The translations under genes were made by a program, and so were the position numbers. From positions 78,004 to 142,003 of the IMG/VR virus record IMGVR_UViG_3300042346_001592: a DNA stretch of 64,000 nucleotides; one strand, given 5' to 3'. Positions 18,693-27,740 of the stretch are shown here, one piece after another (within the stretch, counting starts at the first letter, position 1; the number at the start of each line of letters is the position of its first letter). Below the pieces are notes generated by a model. That model saw only the letters and a list, made by a program, of their open reading frames with translations. It made no database searches and was not told the DNA's origin. The stretch comes from a virus.

Positions 18693-20060
18693 ATGCTTAG
18701 CAACTTTGAACTTTTTTTAGAATCTCTATCCCAAACTACCTATACGAATAAGAATATCGTGAAGGAAATATCGGTTGCGATGTGTATTATCAACCCAGAA
18801 TTCCTAGATAAAATCCTTGATCTAGGTCTTAGAGCTCGATATACTGAAAATTCATCGATTTATCTTACAGACTTGAAATCTTTACTTCTAAATAAAAACA
18901 GATTGAAACTAGGAAAATTTGTTGAAGATAAATGTCAAGAAGATACCGAAATATCCAAAATAAACTCTCTTTTTGAGGGTGTAGATTTTTCTTTCGAGAA
19001 TGATTTCGGTGTGATATCTGATTCTAGGACTTGTAGTAGAAATATTTGTGATAAACTTATTCTACCTGACAAGCTAACGCCCCAGATGGTCTCTTGTGTT
19101 TATTGGATTGGACCTAATAAAACAAAAGATTTCTCAGAAGATCTAGTAGTAGAGTTAGTAGATGGTCGTCAGTTTTCACTCTTTTTAGATAAAAACTTTT
19201 CAGCTACCAAAAGTTCTTCTTTTCAGACCTTTACAGATCAAATTATACCTAAAGAAGTAAGTAATCTTTATTCAGAGAGTTATATCGCAGGATGGAATAA
19301 ACTTGTTCAAACACTTGTTGGTATTATCTACAAATACGCCACCTCAAATAACAAAGCTCATATACAGAAGTTTATCGCGCCTGATAGAATACCCACTCTT
19401 GATTGGTTTGGATATTTCAATATCAAACATTCTGATAAGAGATATCAAATTTTAGGTGAATATCTTCGTGAGTTCGATAAAAATGTAGTATGGTTTTCTG
19501 ATCTTATCAACTTGATATGGAAAAACGGAGAAAGTGCTCTTTCTGATTACAAATCTGCCAGATCTGAATGGATACGTGCAAAATCAATCATCTTAAACTC
19601 AAGAATACTCGAACATACCTTAACACAATCCTTAACTCGTCATAATCGTCAAGATATCTCAAGACTCAAATCAGGCATGAAACTCGCTAAAGGGGTAGCA
19701 AAAATGAAGTTTGTTAAAACAATAGTTGAAAAACTAGGATGTCTTGAAAGAGATGTTATCTTTGTTGGAAAAAAAGGTGATGATTTTACTCACGTTCCAA
19801 GTAGATCTTTCTTTAGAGAGCGTTACGAAGATCTAGATATTAAGTTTGATTACCACGTTAATCTTACTTCACTCGATACACAGACAGATGGTGATTTCAA
19901 GTTTTTAGTTCAACTTTTCTTAAAAAGAAAAAAACTTCTTGATCTAGAGATAAGTATAGGATTCACCGGATATCTTTCAGAAAAACTAAGAGCTCGTTTT
20001 TCATTCACACCAGTAAGTGATTTCAACCTTAAAGTTTCATCCAATCCATCAGAAGATTGA
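18693..20060 (+). CDS. Unknown 455-aa protein with capsid-targeting-like tag
   Basis: The N-terminus MLSNFELFLESLSQTT fits the F-x-x-FLESL tag. The body contains SEDLVVELVDGRQFSLFLDKN, which has a beta-hairpin with D...E-x-x-x...K spacing reminiscent of PD-(D/E)xK nuclease cores, but the match is weak. The C-terminal part is helical then beta-rich. No firm family. A head-packaged, injected protein is an attractive but untested reading. Confidence 0.55.
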   Translation: MLSNFELFLESLSQTTYTNKNIVKEISVAMCIINPEFLDKILDLGLRARYTENSSIYLTDLKSLLLNKNRLKLGKFVEDKCQEDTEISKINSLFEGVDFSFENDFGVISDSRTCSRNICDKLILPDKLTPQMVSCVYWIGPNKTKDFSEDLVVELVDGRQFSLFLDKNFSATKSSSFQTFTDQIIPKEVSNLYSESYIAGWNKLVQTLVGIIYKYATSNNKAHIQKFIAPDRIPTLDWFGYFNIKHSDKRYQILGEYLREFDKNVVWFSDLINLIWKNGESALSDYKSARSEWIRAKSIILNSRILEHTLTQSLTRHNRQDISRLKSGMKLAKGVAKMKFVKTIVEKLGCLERDVIFVGKKGDDFTHVPSRSFFRERYEDLDIKFDYHVNLTSLDTQTDGDFKFLVQLFLKRKKLLDLEISIGFTGYLSEKLRARFSFTPVSDFNLKVSSNPSED

Positions 20061-20099
20061 ACTTTTTCTCTGTTTTTCTTATAATCAAGAAAAATATTT

Positions 20100-20318
20100 A
20101 TGGGAAAGAAAGCCAAAGAACATCGTAAAAAAGTTCAGAAAAGAAATCAAAAAATTGCAGAAGCTAAAAATCAGTTTCAGAAGGTGCAAAAAAACTTCCT
20201 AGAACAAATGATTGAAAATCAAAAGCTTCAAGGTCAGGATCCTCATACACTTCCCTCTGAAGCGATGCCACAAAAAGTAGAAGTGAATCCATTTGAAATA
20301 CAAGGACCACAGATCTAA
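20100..20318 (+). CDS. Small basic coiled-coil protein
   Basis: This 72-residue protein opens with a very basic helix (MGKKAKEHRKKVQKRNQK) and continues as an amphipathic helix with many Gln. The last 25 residues are Pro-rich. It could bind nucleic acid or act as a scaffold. The start of the next gene follows its stop by 2 bp, so the two are co-translated. Confidence 0.6.
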   Translation: MGKKAKEHRKKVQKRNQKIAEAKNQFQKVQKNFLEQMIENQKLQGQDPHTLPSEAMPQKVEVNPFEIQGPQI

Positions 20319-20320
20319 TA

Positions 20321-21382
20321 ATGACCTATATAAATACACCACTCAACTTAAACTTTCCTTCAGAAGATTACCTTACTAACGAGAGTATGTTAGTTTGGAA
20401 TTTTCTAGGGAAAAAACCTCTTAAAAAAGGTTATAGCGGATTGTTTTCTATTGAACCTATCGAAGAACTTCTATCTAAATATAATATATTTATAGTATCA
20501 GATGAAAAGTTTTTCGATACTACTGAAGAAGAAAATCACGTAAAAAGAGTTGTTAGATTGGATGAATCACTTGTTCTTGGTTATCAATACCTTGAAAAAA
20601 AGGATCAAGAAACTCTAGTTCCAATATTTACTTTTTATTATCTTGATAGATCGGAAGAGAGTATAGAAGAGCTTTGTAGTAGTATTTTAAAATCTTCAAC
20701 CCAGCAAGATATCGAGCTAGAAGAACCGGTAAAGAGAGCTTGTTTTTTATCACTTTCACCTGCTACTGGATTCACACTCGAAGATATTGAAATACCAAAA
20801 GTTGATTGGAAAAACCTTTGGAAGTTTTATTCAACATCTGTAGAATCTGGTTACAGGAATCTTCTTGAATTATTATCTCAAAAGAATCAAACCGTTTCTA
20901 TGATTGTTGGAGGTCCAAGTAGTGGTAAAACGAATCTATCTAGATCTTTGTGGGAAAAGTTTGATGGAGATACTATTTATCTACCACCTTCTATAGTTGA
21001 ATTATGTCTATCGAGTCCTGAGTTTCCTAGTTTTTGTAATACACTTGAATCTTCACTAATAATTTTAGACCGTTTAGATACTTTATTTGATTCTCCAGGT
21101 AGAAATCCATCTCTACTACTTTCTACTATACAGAATCTTACATCTGGTTTTTTCAAAGGGATTTTAGATATTCACTTTTTAATTATTTTAGAAGATTCAA
21201 GATTGATTCATCAAATAGAAAAACATTTGCATGTTGATTTTATTCTTGAGCTAGAAGATCTAGAGCCAAAAAGAGCAACAAACTTAGCAAAAATTCTAGG
21301 TAAGACTTCTAAATTCACTCGACCAACACCTCTATCTACTATTATCCGCAATAAGAACTATGAAAAATCCATGGGATTTTAA
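20321..21382 (+). CDS. P-loop ATPase (AAA-like)
   Basis: A 353-residue protein with a Walker A motif GGPSSGKT at about residues 196-203 and a Walker B-like strand SLIILDRLDTLFD near 245. This is followed by a LLSTIQNLTSG helix and a FLIILED strand (sensor-1 position). The order fits AAA+/Orc-like ATPases, though a clear arginine finger is not visible. The N-terminal 190 residues are an unrecognised acidic domain. It lies upstream of the helical proteins at 21.4-22.8 kb, perhaps in one operon. Confidence 0.6.
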   Translation: MTYINTPLNLNFPSEDYLTNESMLVWNFLGKKPLKKGYSGLFSIEPIEELLSKYNIFIVSDEKFFDTTEEENHVKRVVRLDESLVLGYQYLEKKDQETLVPIFTFYYLDRSEESIEELCSSILKSSTQQDIELEEPVKRACFLSLSPATGFTLEDIEIPKVDWKNLWKFYSTSVESGYRNLLELLSQKNQTVSMIVGGPSSGKTNLSRSLWEKFDGDTIYLPPSIVELCLSSPEFPSFCNTLESSLIILDRLDTLFDSPGRNPSLLLSTIQNLTSGFFKGILDIHFLIILEDSRLIHQIEKHLHVDFILELEDLEPKRATNLAKILGKTSKFTRPTPLSTIIRNKNYEKSMGF

Positions 21383-21398
21383 AAAAGAATATATATAA

Positions 21399-21731
21399 AT
21401 GATATTTGGAAATACCCGAGAAGAAGTTCTTGATTTTCTTATGTGGTCTGACTTTGAAGAAGGTCTATCCAGAGAAGAGTTCAAGTTTTTACTCAAAAGG
21501 ATGCAGTATCATCTTAAAGAGGAAAAACTTAAAAGAGAAGGTCTTCGTAGGGTATTAGAAGAAAAAGAAAACGAAATCGAAAAACTAAAAATGATCACTA
21601 TAGAAAATAGGGAACATTCACAGAGATGTGACCAAAGACTATCTCAAGTGGAGGATGATCTGAAAAATCTTAGAGCAAGAAGACTTACTCTAGGTGAAAG
21701 AATCTTTGGAAAAATTAAAACAAAATCATGA
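21399..21731 (+). CDS. Coiled-coil protein
   Basis: A 110-residue, almost wholly helical protein with heptads from residue 30 to 95 (LKEEKLKREGLRRVLEEKEN and on) and a basic C-terminus. A TATATATAA box lies 5-15 bp before the ATG. Its stop overlaps the start of the next gene (ATGA), so it is probably a partner of that membrane protein. Confidence 0.6.
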   Translation: MIFGNTREEVLDFLMWSDFEEGLSREEFKFLLKRMQYHLKEEKLKREGLRRVLEEKENEIEKLKMITIENREHSQRCDQRLSQVEDDLKNLRARRLTLGERIFGKIKTKS

Positions 21732-22849
21732 AAATATCAGAATACAAAGAACTTGAAGAAAAAGTAAAAAACAACGATTTTTACAAAAACTACCAAAACA
21801 TCAATAAATTGATGTTTTTTATGAGTATTTTCGGGCATATCTCATCTATTTTTTTAGCCTACTTCTTGCTTGTAAAGATTATATCTTCAACGGTGATTAG
21901 TAGCCTATTTTTCGCCGGTGCGGCCTCGGTGGTAATGCTTATCGGTCTTGAGCTTCTTAAAAGAGAAGTTTTTGATAAATTTACAATAGCCTATCTCAAA
22001 GAAAAAATAATATCAAACAAAATTTTACCACTACTTATTTTTAGTCTTTCTCTTTTCGGTATGTCTTTTTACGCTACTATCAATGGTGCTAAAGAGTTTT
22101 CATCAAAAGAAAAAGAGATCGTTCAACTTGAAGAAACGAAAGTTCAGAGTGTAGAAGATTCACTCACTACTCTTTATTCAACTAAAATATCTAAAATTGA
22201 GAGTGAGATTGATAGTCTCAAAGGTATATCAGCTGAAAAAGATAGAGAGCAAACTGATTTAGCTGCTATTCCACAAAATCGTTCAACTCGTCAGCGTATA
22301 GGTGACTTGAAAGGTGAAAAAGCTGCTATTCGTTCAGAAATTGTATCTACAGAAGCCAAACTCAAAGAAACAAAGTTAGAAAGAGATTCAGAAATACAAA
22401 AGTTAAAAGATAGAATACTTTCTAAAACCGGTGAAGAGAAAAAGCAGAATAAATCCAATACATTATTCTTTATTATTCTTTCTACAATTATTGAGCTCCT
22501 GATTATTACAGGTGTTTATTTCAACGAGTATTATAAGTTTAGAAGCTATAATGAATATCGTCAAAGACTTGAAAAAGATCCAAATTTCCAAAGATGGTAT
22601 CTTTACAACTCTATTTTAGATGCGATGATAACTCCAGAAGCTAAAATGAATGATAAACTTGATAATATTAAGAATATCACGGCTCTTTGTAAGCTACAGG
22701 GCATCAATCTTCTTCAGAAAGACTTGACCGAGATGCTCAAACTCTATACCAGTCTTGGTATTTTAAGAACTTCAGGTTCAGTTAAATACGTAGCTAAGAC
22801 TAAAGAAGCAGCACAAGAACTATTAAAGAAACATTTCGGTGTTGAGTAA
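21728..22849 (+). CDS. Four-TM membrane protein with long coiled coil
   Basis: A 373-residue inner-membrane protein. Predicted TM segments are about residues 28-48, 52-74, 96-116 and 244-265. Between the third and fourth lies a coiled coil of about 110 residues (KEIVQLEETKVQSVEDSLTT and on). The C-terminal 100 residues are soluble and winged-helix-like in pattern. No family can be named. Sensor or superinfection-exclusion roles would fit the architecture, but neither is supported by a motif. Confidence 0.6.
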   Translation: MKISEYKELEEKVKNNDFYKNYQNINKLMFFMSIFGHISSIFLAYFLLVKIISSTVISSLFFAGAASVVMLIGLELLKREVFDKFTIAYLKEKIISNKILPLLIFSLSLFGMSFYATINGAKEFSSKEKEIVQLEETKVQSVEDSLTTLYSTKISKIESEIDSLKGISAEKDREQTDLAAIPQNRSTRQRIGDLKGEKAAIRSEIVSTEAKLKETKLERDSEIQKLKDRILSKTGEEKKQNKSNTLFFIILSTIIELLIITGVYFNEYYKFRSYNEYRQRLEKDPNFQRWYLYNSILDAMITPEAKMNDKLDNIKNITALCKLQGINLLQKDLTEMLKLYTSLGILRTSGSVKYVAKTKEAAQELLKKHFGVE

Positions 22850-22878
22850 AAAAACTTTCTTTTTCACCAAAATTCTAT

Positions 22879-22886
22879 TATCTTTG
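22879..22886 (+). promoter_or_regulatory. Promoter -7 element (TATCTTTG)
   Basis: TATCTTTG matches the Bacteroidota -7 consensus TAnnTTTG and lies 23 bp before the ATG at 22910. No good -33 TTTG is visible at the right distance, so this is a weaker call than the tRNA promoters. Confidence 0.4.
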
Positions 22887-22909
22887 CTACACTAAACAAA
22901 GAAATATAT

Positions 22910-23095
22910 ATGAATCTAGCTAAGGTGTCCCGTGCGGTTGAACTTCAAAAAAGAATTGATCTTCAACTACTTCATTTTGGTCAAATCGATGGATTTAGCC
23001 TTGAAATGCTAACTGATTTGATGAATACTCTTTCTGATGAAGAGTTACAGAAAATCGATGAGTTTTACTTCAATGAAACAATCCCTGTAAATTGA
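22910..23095 (+). CDS. Small unknown helical protein
   Basis: A 61-residue protein (MNLAKVSRAVELQKRIDLQL) formed of two or three short helices. It is followed after 3 bp by the next small gene. No family is recognised. It is the first gene of a rightward operon that includes a metallophosphoesterase and PurM. Confidence 0.55.
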   Translation: MNLAKVSRAVELQKRIDLQLLHFGQIDGFSLEMLTDLMNTLSDEELQKIDEFYFNETIPVN

Positions 23096-23098
23096 AAT

Positions 23099-23302
23099 AT
23101 GGAAGAAAACTATTATTTAGTTTCAGAAATCACCAATTGCCTTTCAGCTTCGCTAATTGAGAAGGCGAACTTTTTTCTTACTTCGCATGTTGATATTACA
23201 GGTCGAGAATTTTTTTCAGAGACAAAATTGAAAACTATTCTACCAAAAGATATTTTTCACGTAATTGAAACAACTTGTAATAAGCACACACTAAACTACT
23301 AA
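23099..23302 (+). CDS. Small unknown protein
   Basis: A 67-residue protein (MEENYYLVSEITNCLSASLI) with two cysteines and no recognised motif. It is packed 3 bp after the preceding gene and 4 bp before the phosphoesterase, so it is likely translated as part of the operon. Confidence 0.5.
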   Translation: MEENYYLVSEITNCLSASLIEKANFFLTSHVDITGREFFSETKLKTILPKDIFHVIETTCNKHTLNY

Positions 23303-23306
23303 AAAT

Positions 23307-24026
23307 ATGAAAACGATTATAATCGGTGATATACACGGAAGAAATATTTGGAAAGAAATTGTTTCTAAAGAATCTTACGATCGCGTTATTTTCGTAGGTG
23401 ATTACTTTGATAGTTTTGATATACCGGGTATTGATCAAATCCATAACTTTAAGGAGATCTGTAATTTTGCTAAAAGTTCCGAAAAAGAAGTAGTTCTACT
23501 AGTTGGAAATCACGATCTTCATTATATGAATATTGGTCAAAAATATTCTGGTTTTCAACCTGGTTTTCAGTTTGATATATCCAGTATTCTATCTGAAAAT
23601 AATAATCTCCTTCAAATGATCTATCGTTTTGATAATGTCATAGCGACTCACGCTGGGGTGTCACCCGTATGGATGGATGAAAATTTTGGTGATAGTTGGT
23701 CTTTTGATGATTTGGCAGATAAGATAAATGAACTTTTTAGATATAGGCCTAGAAGTTTTAGATTTTCGGGATTCGATCCTTATGGTGATGATCCTAGACA
23801 ATCACCTGTTTGGATAAGACCGTCATCACTACTAAAGTCTAATACTCGAAATAAATCTCTTATCAAAGATCACTTTATACAAGTTTTCGGACATACATCG
23901 ATGTCTCAAGAACAAATATCGAATCGTGATAAATGGTTAGGTCCAAGATTTTTTGGTGTAGATACTTTAGAAATTGGTTATTATTTGATACATCAAAATC
24001 AAAATTTTGAGTATAATAAAGTATGA
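23307..24026 (+). CDS. Calcineurin-like metallophosphoesterase
   Basis: A 239-residue enzyme of the Ser/Thr phosphatase/Ap4A hydrolase superfamily. Metal-site motifs appear in order: GDIHGR (residues 8-13), GDYFDS (31-36), GNHDLHY (66-72) and HAGVSP. The fold is cytoplasmic with a two-metal centre. Lambda and other phages encode similar phosphatases. Substrate is unknown: phosphoprotein, dinucleoside polyphosphate or nucleotide. The stop overlaps the PurM start (ATGA). Confidence 0.8.
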   Translation: MKTIIIGDIHGRNIWKEIVSKESYDRVIFVGDYFDSFDIPGIDQIHNFKEICNFAKSSEKEVVLLVGNHDLHYMNIGQKYSGFQPGFQFDISSILSENNNLLQMIYRFDNVIATHAGVSPVWMDENFGDSWSFDDLADKINELFRYRPRSFRFSGFDPYGDDPRQSPVWIRPSSLLKSNTRNKSLIKDHFIQVFGHTSMSQEQISNRDKWLGPRFFGVDTLEIGYYLIHQNQNFEYNKV

Positions 24027-25195
24027 GTGAATATCTACGACGCGGTGTTTCCCCCACAAAAGACGAAGTTCATCGAGCTATCAAGGGGTTAGATAAGGGT
24101 TTATATCCTAAATCATTTTGTAAGATCTTACCCGATTATCTCGGGCAAGATCCCCAGTGGTGTTCTATAATCCACGCAGATGGCGCGGGAAGTAAAACTT
24201 CCCTTGCCTATGCTTATTGGCGAGAGACCGGAGATCTGAGTGTTTGGAGAAACATCGCCGTAGATGCACTTGTGATGAATCTAGATGATCTTCTTTGTGT
24301 TGGATCGACCGGACCGTTTCTTCTTTCATCTACTATTTGTAGGAACTCCAGGCTAATACCCGGAGAAGTTCTCGAAGCTATTATAGGTGGAACTCTTGAT
24401 TTTATTGAACATATGAAAAGTTTCGGCATCGAAATTATTCACGGTGGTGGTGAAACAGCAGATTTAGGTGATCTCGTTAGAACCGTAGTAGTTGATGCGA
24501 CTTTCACAACTCGTATGCCAAAGAAAGATCTTATTACGAATGAAAAAATTAACGAAGGTGACGTAGTTGTAGGTCTTTGTTCTTTTGGTCAATCTTCTTA
24601 CGAAGGGGAATACAACGGTGGTATGGGCTCAAACGGATTGACATCTGCTAGACACGATATCTTCAATCGAACAATCAAAAGAGATTATCCTGAAACTTTC
24701 GATCCGCAAATGCCTGAAGACTTGGTTTATAGAGGTGAAATGAACTTGTTGGACCAAGTAGAAGATACACCACTCAACGCCGGAAAACTTGTGCTCTCTC
24801 CAACAAGAACTTACGCTCCAGTTTTAGCACCTATTCTAAGAGAAAAAAGTTTAGATATCCACGGTATGATACACTGCACTGGTGGTGGTCAAACAAAAGT
24901 ATTAAACTTTTTAGAAGGACTTCAGGTAGTAAAAGATAATCTTTTTCCACTTCCGCCCCTGTTCAGATTAATAAAAACTCTATCGGGTAGTAGTGAAATG
25001 GAGCTCTATCAAGTTTTCAACATGGGTCACCGCCTAGAGGTTTATCTTCCAGATTCAGATAGTGAGATACTGATTGATAGGGCGTTATCTTTAGGTGTTG
25101 ATGCTAGAAAAATAGGTCGAGTCGAAAAATCACCAAGACCACAAGTTCTTATTCAAACAGAGGATCAAAATTTTCTCTGCTATAATAAGGATTAA
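24023..25195 (+). CDS. purM: Phosphoribosylformylglycinamidine cyclo-ligase (AIR synthase)
   Basis: Converts FGAM plus ATP to AIR in de novo purine synthesis. The PurM hallmark IHADGAGSKTSLAY is at about residues 51-64, with ALVMNLDDLLCVG, a GGGETADLGDLV motif and SNGLTSAR following. The 390-residue length matches the long form found in Bacteroidota rather than the 345-residue enterobacterial form, which suggests acquisition from the host lineage. All motifs are intact, so it is probably active. It overlaps the phosphoesterase by 4 bp. Confidence 0.9.
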   Translation: MSEYLRRGVSPTKDEVHRAIKGLDKGLYPKSFCKILPDYLGQDPQWCSIIHADGAGSKTSLAYAYWRETGDLSVWRNIAVDALVMNLDDLLCVGSTGPFLLSSTICRNSRLIPGEVLEAIIGGTLDFIEHMKSFGIEIIHGGGETADLGDLVRTVVVDATFTTRMPKKDLITNEKINEGDVVVGLCSFGQSSYEGEYNGGMGSNGLTSARHDIFNRTIKRDYPETFDPQMPEDLVYRGEMNLLDQVEDTPLNAGKLVLSPTRTYAPVLAPILREKSLDIHGMIHCTGGGQTKVLNFLEGLQVVKDNLFPLPPLFRLIKTLSGSSEMELYQVFNMGHRLEVYLPDSDSEILIDRALSLGVDARKIGRVEKSPRPQVLIQTEDQNFLCYNKD

Positions 25196-25201
25196 GTAGA
25201 T

Positions 25202-25564
25202 ATGGATTCTCAAGAAAAAAATCCAGCACTTCTACCCTACGGAAATAGTGTTTCGGCTCCAAGAATAGAGCCTATTGATCTAACAAGTTGGAAATCTCAA
25301 AACATTCATAAAGCTAATAAAGAAATATCAGCTAAGTGGGAAGAAATAAAAAGGGAATACCTTAAACTTTTAGAAGAAACCGAATGGACTCAACAGGTCT
25401 ATCAATCACATTTCAACTTTGAGCCTATTGTCGGTGAGATTTATCATCTTTATCTATCAAGAGAAGAAAAACCATTTCTTTCTCTTATTTCACCAGACCA
25501 GTGGAATAAACCTTATTTAGGTAGTTTTCGCCTGGAAACAGGTAGGAAATGGATAAAAATTTAA
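25202..25564 (+). CDS. DUF2452-like protein
   Basis: A 120-residue protein with the pattern FEPIVGEIYHLYLSREEKPF then LSLISPDQW, which I recognise as DUF2452 (PF10504-type), a small family common in Bacteroidota and eukaryotes with unknown function. It begins 6 bp after PurM and is likely co-transcribed. The presence of a typical host family supports a Bacteroidota host. Confidence 0.65.
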   Translation: MDSQEKNPALLPYGNSVSAPRIEPIDLTSWKSQNIHKANKEISAKWEEIKREYLKLLEETEWTQQVYQSHFNFEPIVGEIYHLYLSREEKPFLSLISPDQWNKPYLGSFRLETGRKWIKI

Positions 25565-25590
25565 ATAAAAAAAATACTAATATATAGAGT

Positions 25591-25893
25591 ATGATCTATT
25601 TATTAGTATTTTTATCACAAATGTTTTTCAATGTAGGTAAAGTTTTAGAGATTAAACTTACCTATGAAAACAAAACACGTGGTCTAATTATCAATACCAT
25701 TCTAATAAACTTAGTTAGTTTAATTTCGGTGTATTACTCTATTGAAAACCTTCTCAAAGGTGATACTCTTATTATATTGTTTTATGTAGCTGGTTCAGTT
25801 GTAGGTAAATGGTTTGCTATGACGCAAATCGAAAACTATCGACATAAAATTTTATCAATTTTCAAAAGTGGAAATAAGAACTACGAAGTTTGA
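25591..25893 (+). CDS. Small membrane protein
   Basis: A 100-residue protein with three hydrophobic segments (about residues 1-16, 31-52 and 59-76). The end of the third (YVAGSVVGKWFAM) recalls the YALGFATG region of small DUF2179/DUF5698-type membrane proteins, but only weakly. A TATATAGAG box precedes the ATG. Its 3' end overlaps the GNAT gene by 26 bp. Confidence 0.55.
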   Translation: MIYLLVFLSQMFFNVGKVLEIKLTYENKTRGLIINTILINLVSLISVYYSIENLLKGDTLIILFYVAGSVVGKWFAMTQIENYRHKILSIFKSGNKNYEV

Positions 25894-26221
25894 AGAAGTT
25901 GAAAGAGAACTTTCACATCTCAAACCCGATATACTCGATGTATCGGCTACTTACCAAGGTGCTTATTTCAGAGATAAGCTCGTTGGTGTGGTTTCGTATG
26001 TTGAACACCCAAACCACATCTATCTAGGACACGCCTATGTAGTTGAAGAGCACAGAGGTAAAGGCATCTACAAGTTACTTTGGGAATACAGAAATATGAA
26101 AGTAAAGGAACTCGGAAAACCACTCATAGCTCATTGTAATGTTTCTAGTCTAAAACATTTCCTAAACAACGGTTTCACCCTAGATAAAGGTCTATTCATG
26201 GTGATAAAAGAAAACGACTAG
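25868..26221 (+). CDS. GNAT N-acetyltransferase
   Basis: A 117-residue acetyl-CoA-dependent transferase starting with GTG inside the previous gene. The CoA-binding motif is VVEEHRGKGIYKLL (residues 57-70), preceded by the YLGHAYV strand. C-terminally HCNVSSLKHFLNNGFTLD matches GNAT motif B. The substrate is unknown. The domain is short but complete for the family core. Confidence 0.75.
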   Translation: MEIRTTKFEEVERELSHLKPDILDVSATYQGAYFRDKLVGVVSYVEHPNHIYLGHAYVVEEHRGKGIYKLLWEYRNMKVKELGKPLIAHCNVSSLKHFLNNGFTLDKGLFMVIKEND

Positions 26222-26234
26222 ATTCAGTCGTTTT

Positions 26235-26828
26235 CTAGTGGTGGTGATAAGATGATCTTTCTCTCATAATCTCTGATACCTGATTGAATGATATTGGAGT
26301 ATAATCAATCAAGTTACATCCAACGTCCATAACCCTTCCTCTGTAATAATCAGGATTTGTTCTAAGTAGATTTCCGTGGCAGTGACCGTGTAGGTGAAAA
26401 CTTCCGTGGTGAGCTCTATTCCAACTTAAGATAGGATAGTGTGAAAGAACGACGTGTCGGTAACCCTGATTTCTTCTGAGCTCTGGAGAATTATCATCCC
26501 GAATATCGATACCTACACCATAGGGATAGATATTCTCGAATCTTCTTAGTCTTCGTATTTGATCTTCTCTATCGTGATTGCCAAGAACACAGGATATTCT
26601 ACCACGAACATTGTTTAGGAACCACACCGCAGTATCTATTCTAGAGAAAAAAAGGTCACCCAAAAAATACACGATATCGTCATCACCTACTACAGAGTTC
26701 CATCTTTCTACAAGAGTGCTGTGCATTTCATCCACATTCGCAAATGGTCGGTTATCGTAACGTAGAACATTCGTGTGACCTAAGTGAAGATCACTTATGA
26801 AGAAAATATTTTGTGATTCGTGTCTCAT
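26235..26828 (-). CDS. Metallophosphoesterase (YfcE/UDP-like small family)
   Basis: A 197-residue metal-dependent phosphoesterase with all motifs: SDLHLGHTNVLRYDNRPF (12-29), FLGDLFFS, LGNHDRED, LSHYPI and LHGHCHG. This compact form is frequent in tailed phages. It is convergent with the GNAT gene. A TATCTTTG -7 element lies just upstream on the minus strand. The substrate cannot be deduced. Confidence 0.8.
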   Translation of the reverse strand: MRHESQNIFFISDLHLGHTNVLRYDNRPFANVDEMHSTLVERWNSVVGDDDIVYFLGDLFFSRIDTAVWFLNNVRGRISCVLGNHDREDQIRRLRRFENIYPYGVGIDIRDDNSPELRRNQGYRHVVLSHYPILSWNRAHHGSFHLHGHCHGNLLRTNPDYYRGRVMDVGCNLIDYTPISFNQVSEIMRERSSYHHH

Positions 26829-26836
26829 ATCTTTAG

Positions 26837-26844
26837 CAAAGATA
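26837..26844 (-). promoter_or_regulatory. Promoter -7 element for the phosphoesterase
   Basis: The minus strand reads TATCTTTG here, 9 bp before the ATG at 26828. No clear -33 element is seen 19-22 bp upstream, and the distance to the start implies a very short leader. Confidence 0.35.
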
Positions 26845-26864
26845 GAAATTATTTTTCAAATTTT

Positions 26865-27722
26865 CTAATTATTTTTCAAGCAGATTGTATCTATACCAAA
26901 ATTCAAAAAATTATTGAAACCATGATTTTTTAATCTTTCATTTATTTGGAAAATTTGTTCAGATGTTATATTCATATTTTCATAAACCATCATTTTCAAT
27001 CTTATTAAAATATCCGGTCTGATCGACATAATAACATCGTGATCACTTCCTTCAATATCAATTCTGATCCAATCCAAATCATTATCAAAATGCTTATCTA
27101 TTATAGAATTTATAGAAAAGGACGGAACATATATTGGATTTATATCAACACCCGGAAAAAACTTTTCTACAACTTTTTTATCCATAGAACTCACCTGGTT
27201 GAAGGGTGCTATCCAAAAATTAACAAGACCATCAGTTGATGATACAACACAATTTTCTATTTTAACATTTTTCCTGTCTTTGTGTGTTTTTAATAATATT
27301 TCTTGATTGATGGGGTCTCCTTCTACTAGTACTACAAAACATTCATTATTAAAAACTGGCAAAAGCCACTCACCCCATCTTCCAGTGCCTGCTCCTAGAA
27401 CTAGTCCATTTGATCTAGATTTTGATTTAACCCAAATATTAAAAAACTCTTCTATATCCCCACCATCTACATCCGGTCTGAACGTAAATTCTTTCAAAAG
27501 TTTGCCGGATTTTGTATATACATAAGTATTTTTAAAAGAGTAGTTATCATAAAAACTCCACCAGTTACCCCATAGTTCTGATTGATATGAAATCTCACCA
27601 CTAATCCAATCTCTAATAACAAAACTGAGTGGAAATTCACTTCGATCTAATATATAGTTTATAGATTCTGATATTTCTACTTTGATACCATCAGAAGTTC
27701 TCAAAAAATTTATTATAGACAT
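26865..27722 (-). CDS. FkbM-type methyltransferase
   Basis: A 285-residue SAM-dependent methyltransferase of the FkbM family. The SAM site GLVLGAGTGRWGEWLLPVF is at about residues 97-115, and FVVLVEGDP is the acidic post-II strand. The family signature LDWIRIDIEGSDHDVI is around residues 218-233. FkbM enzymes usually O-methylate sugars or polyketides. Two further FkbM genes (44133, 55569) occur here, always near glycosyltransferases, so a glycan substrate is likely. Confidence 0.75.
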   Translation of the reverse strand: MSIINFLRTSDGIKVEISESINYILDRSEFPLSFVIRDWISGEISYQSELWGNWWSFYDNYSFKNTYVYTKSGKLLKEFTFRPDVDGGDIEEFFNIWVKSKSRSNGLVLGAGTGRWGEWLLPVFNNECFVVLVEGDPINQEILLKTHKDRKNVKIENCVVSSTDGLVNFWIAPFNQVSSMDKKVVEKFFPGVDINPIYVPSFSINSIIDKHFDNDLDWIRIDIEGSDHDVIMSIRPDILIRLKMMVYENMNITSEQIFQINERLKNHGFNNFLNFGIDTICLKNN

Positions 27723-27740
27723 AATTTATATATACGTATT

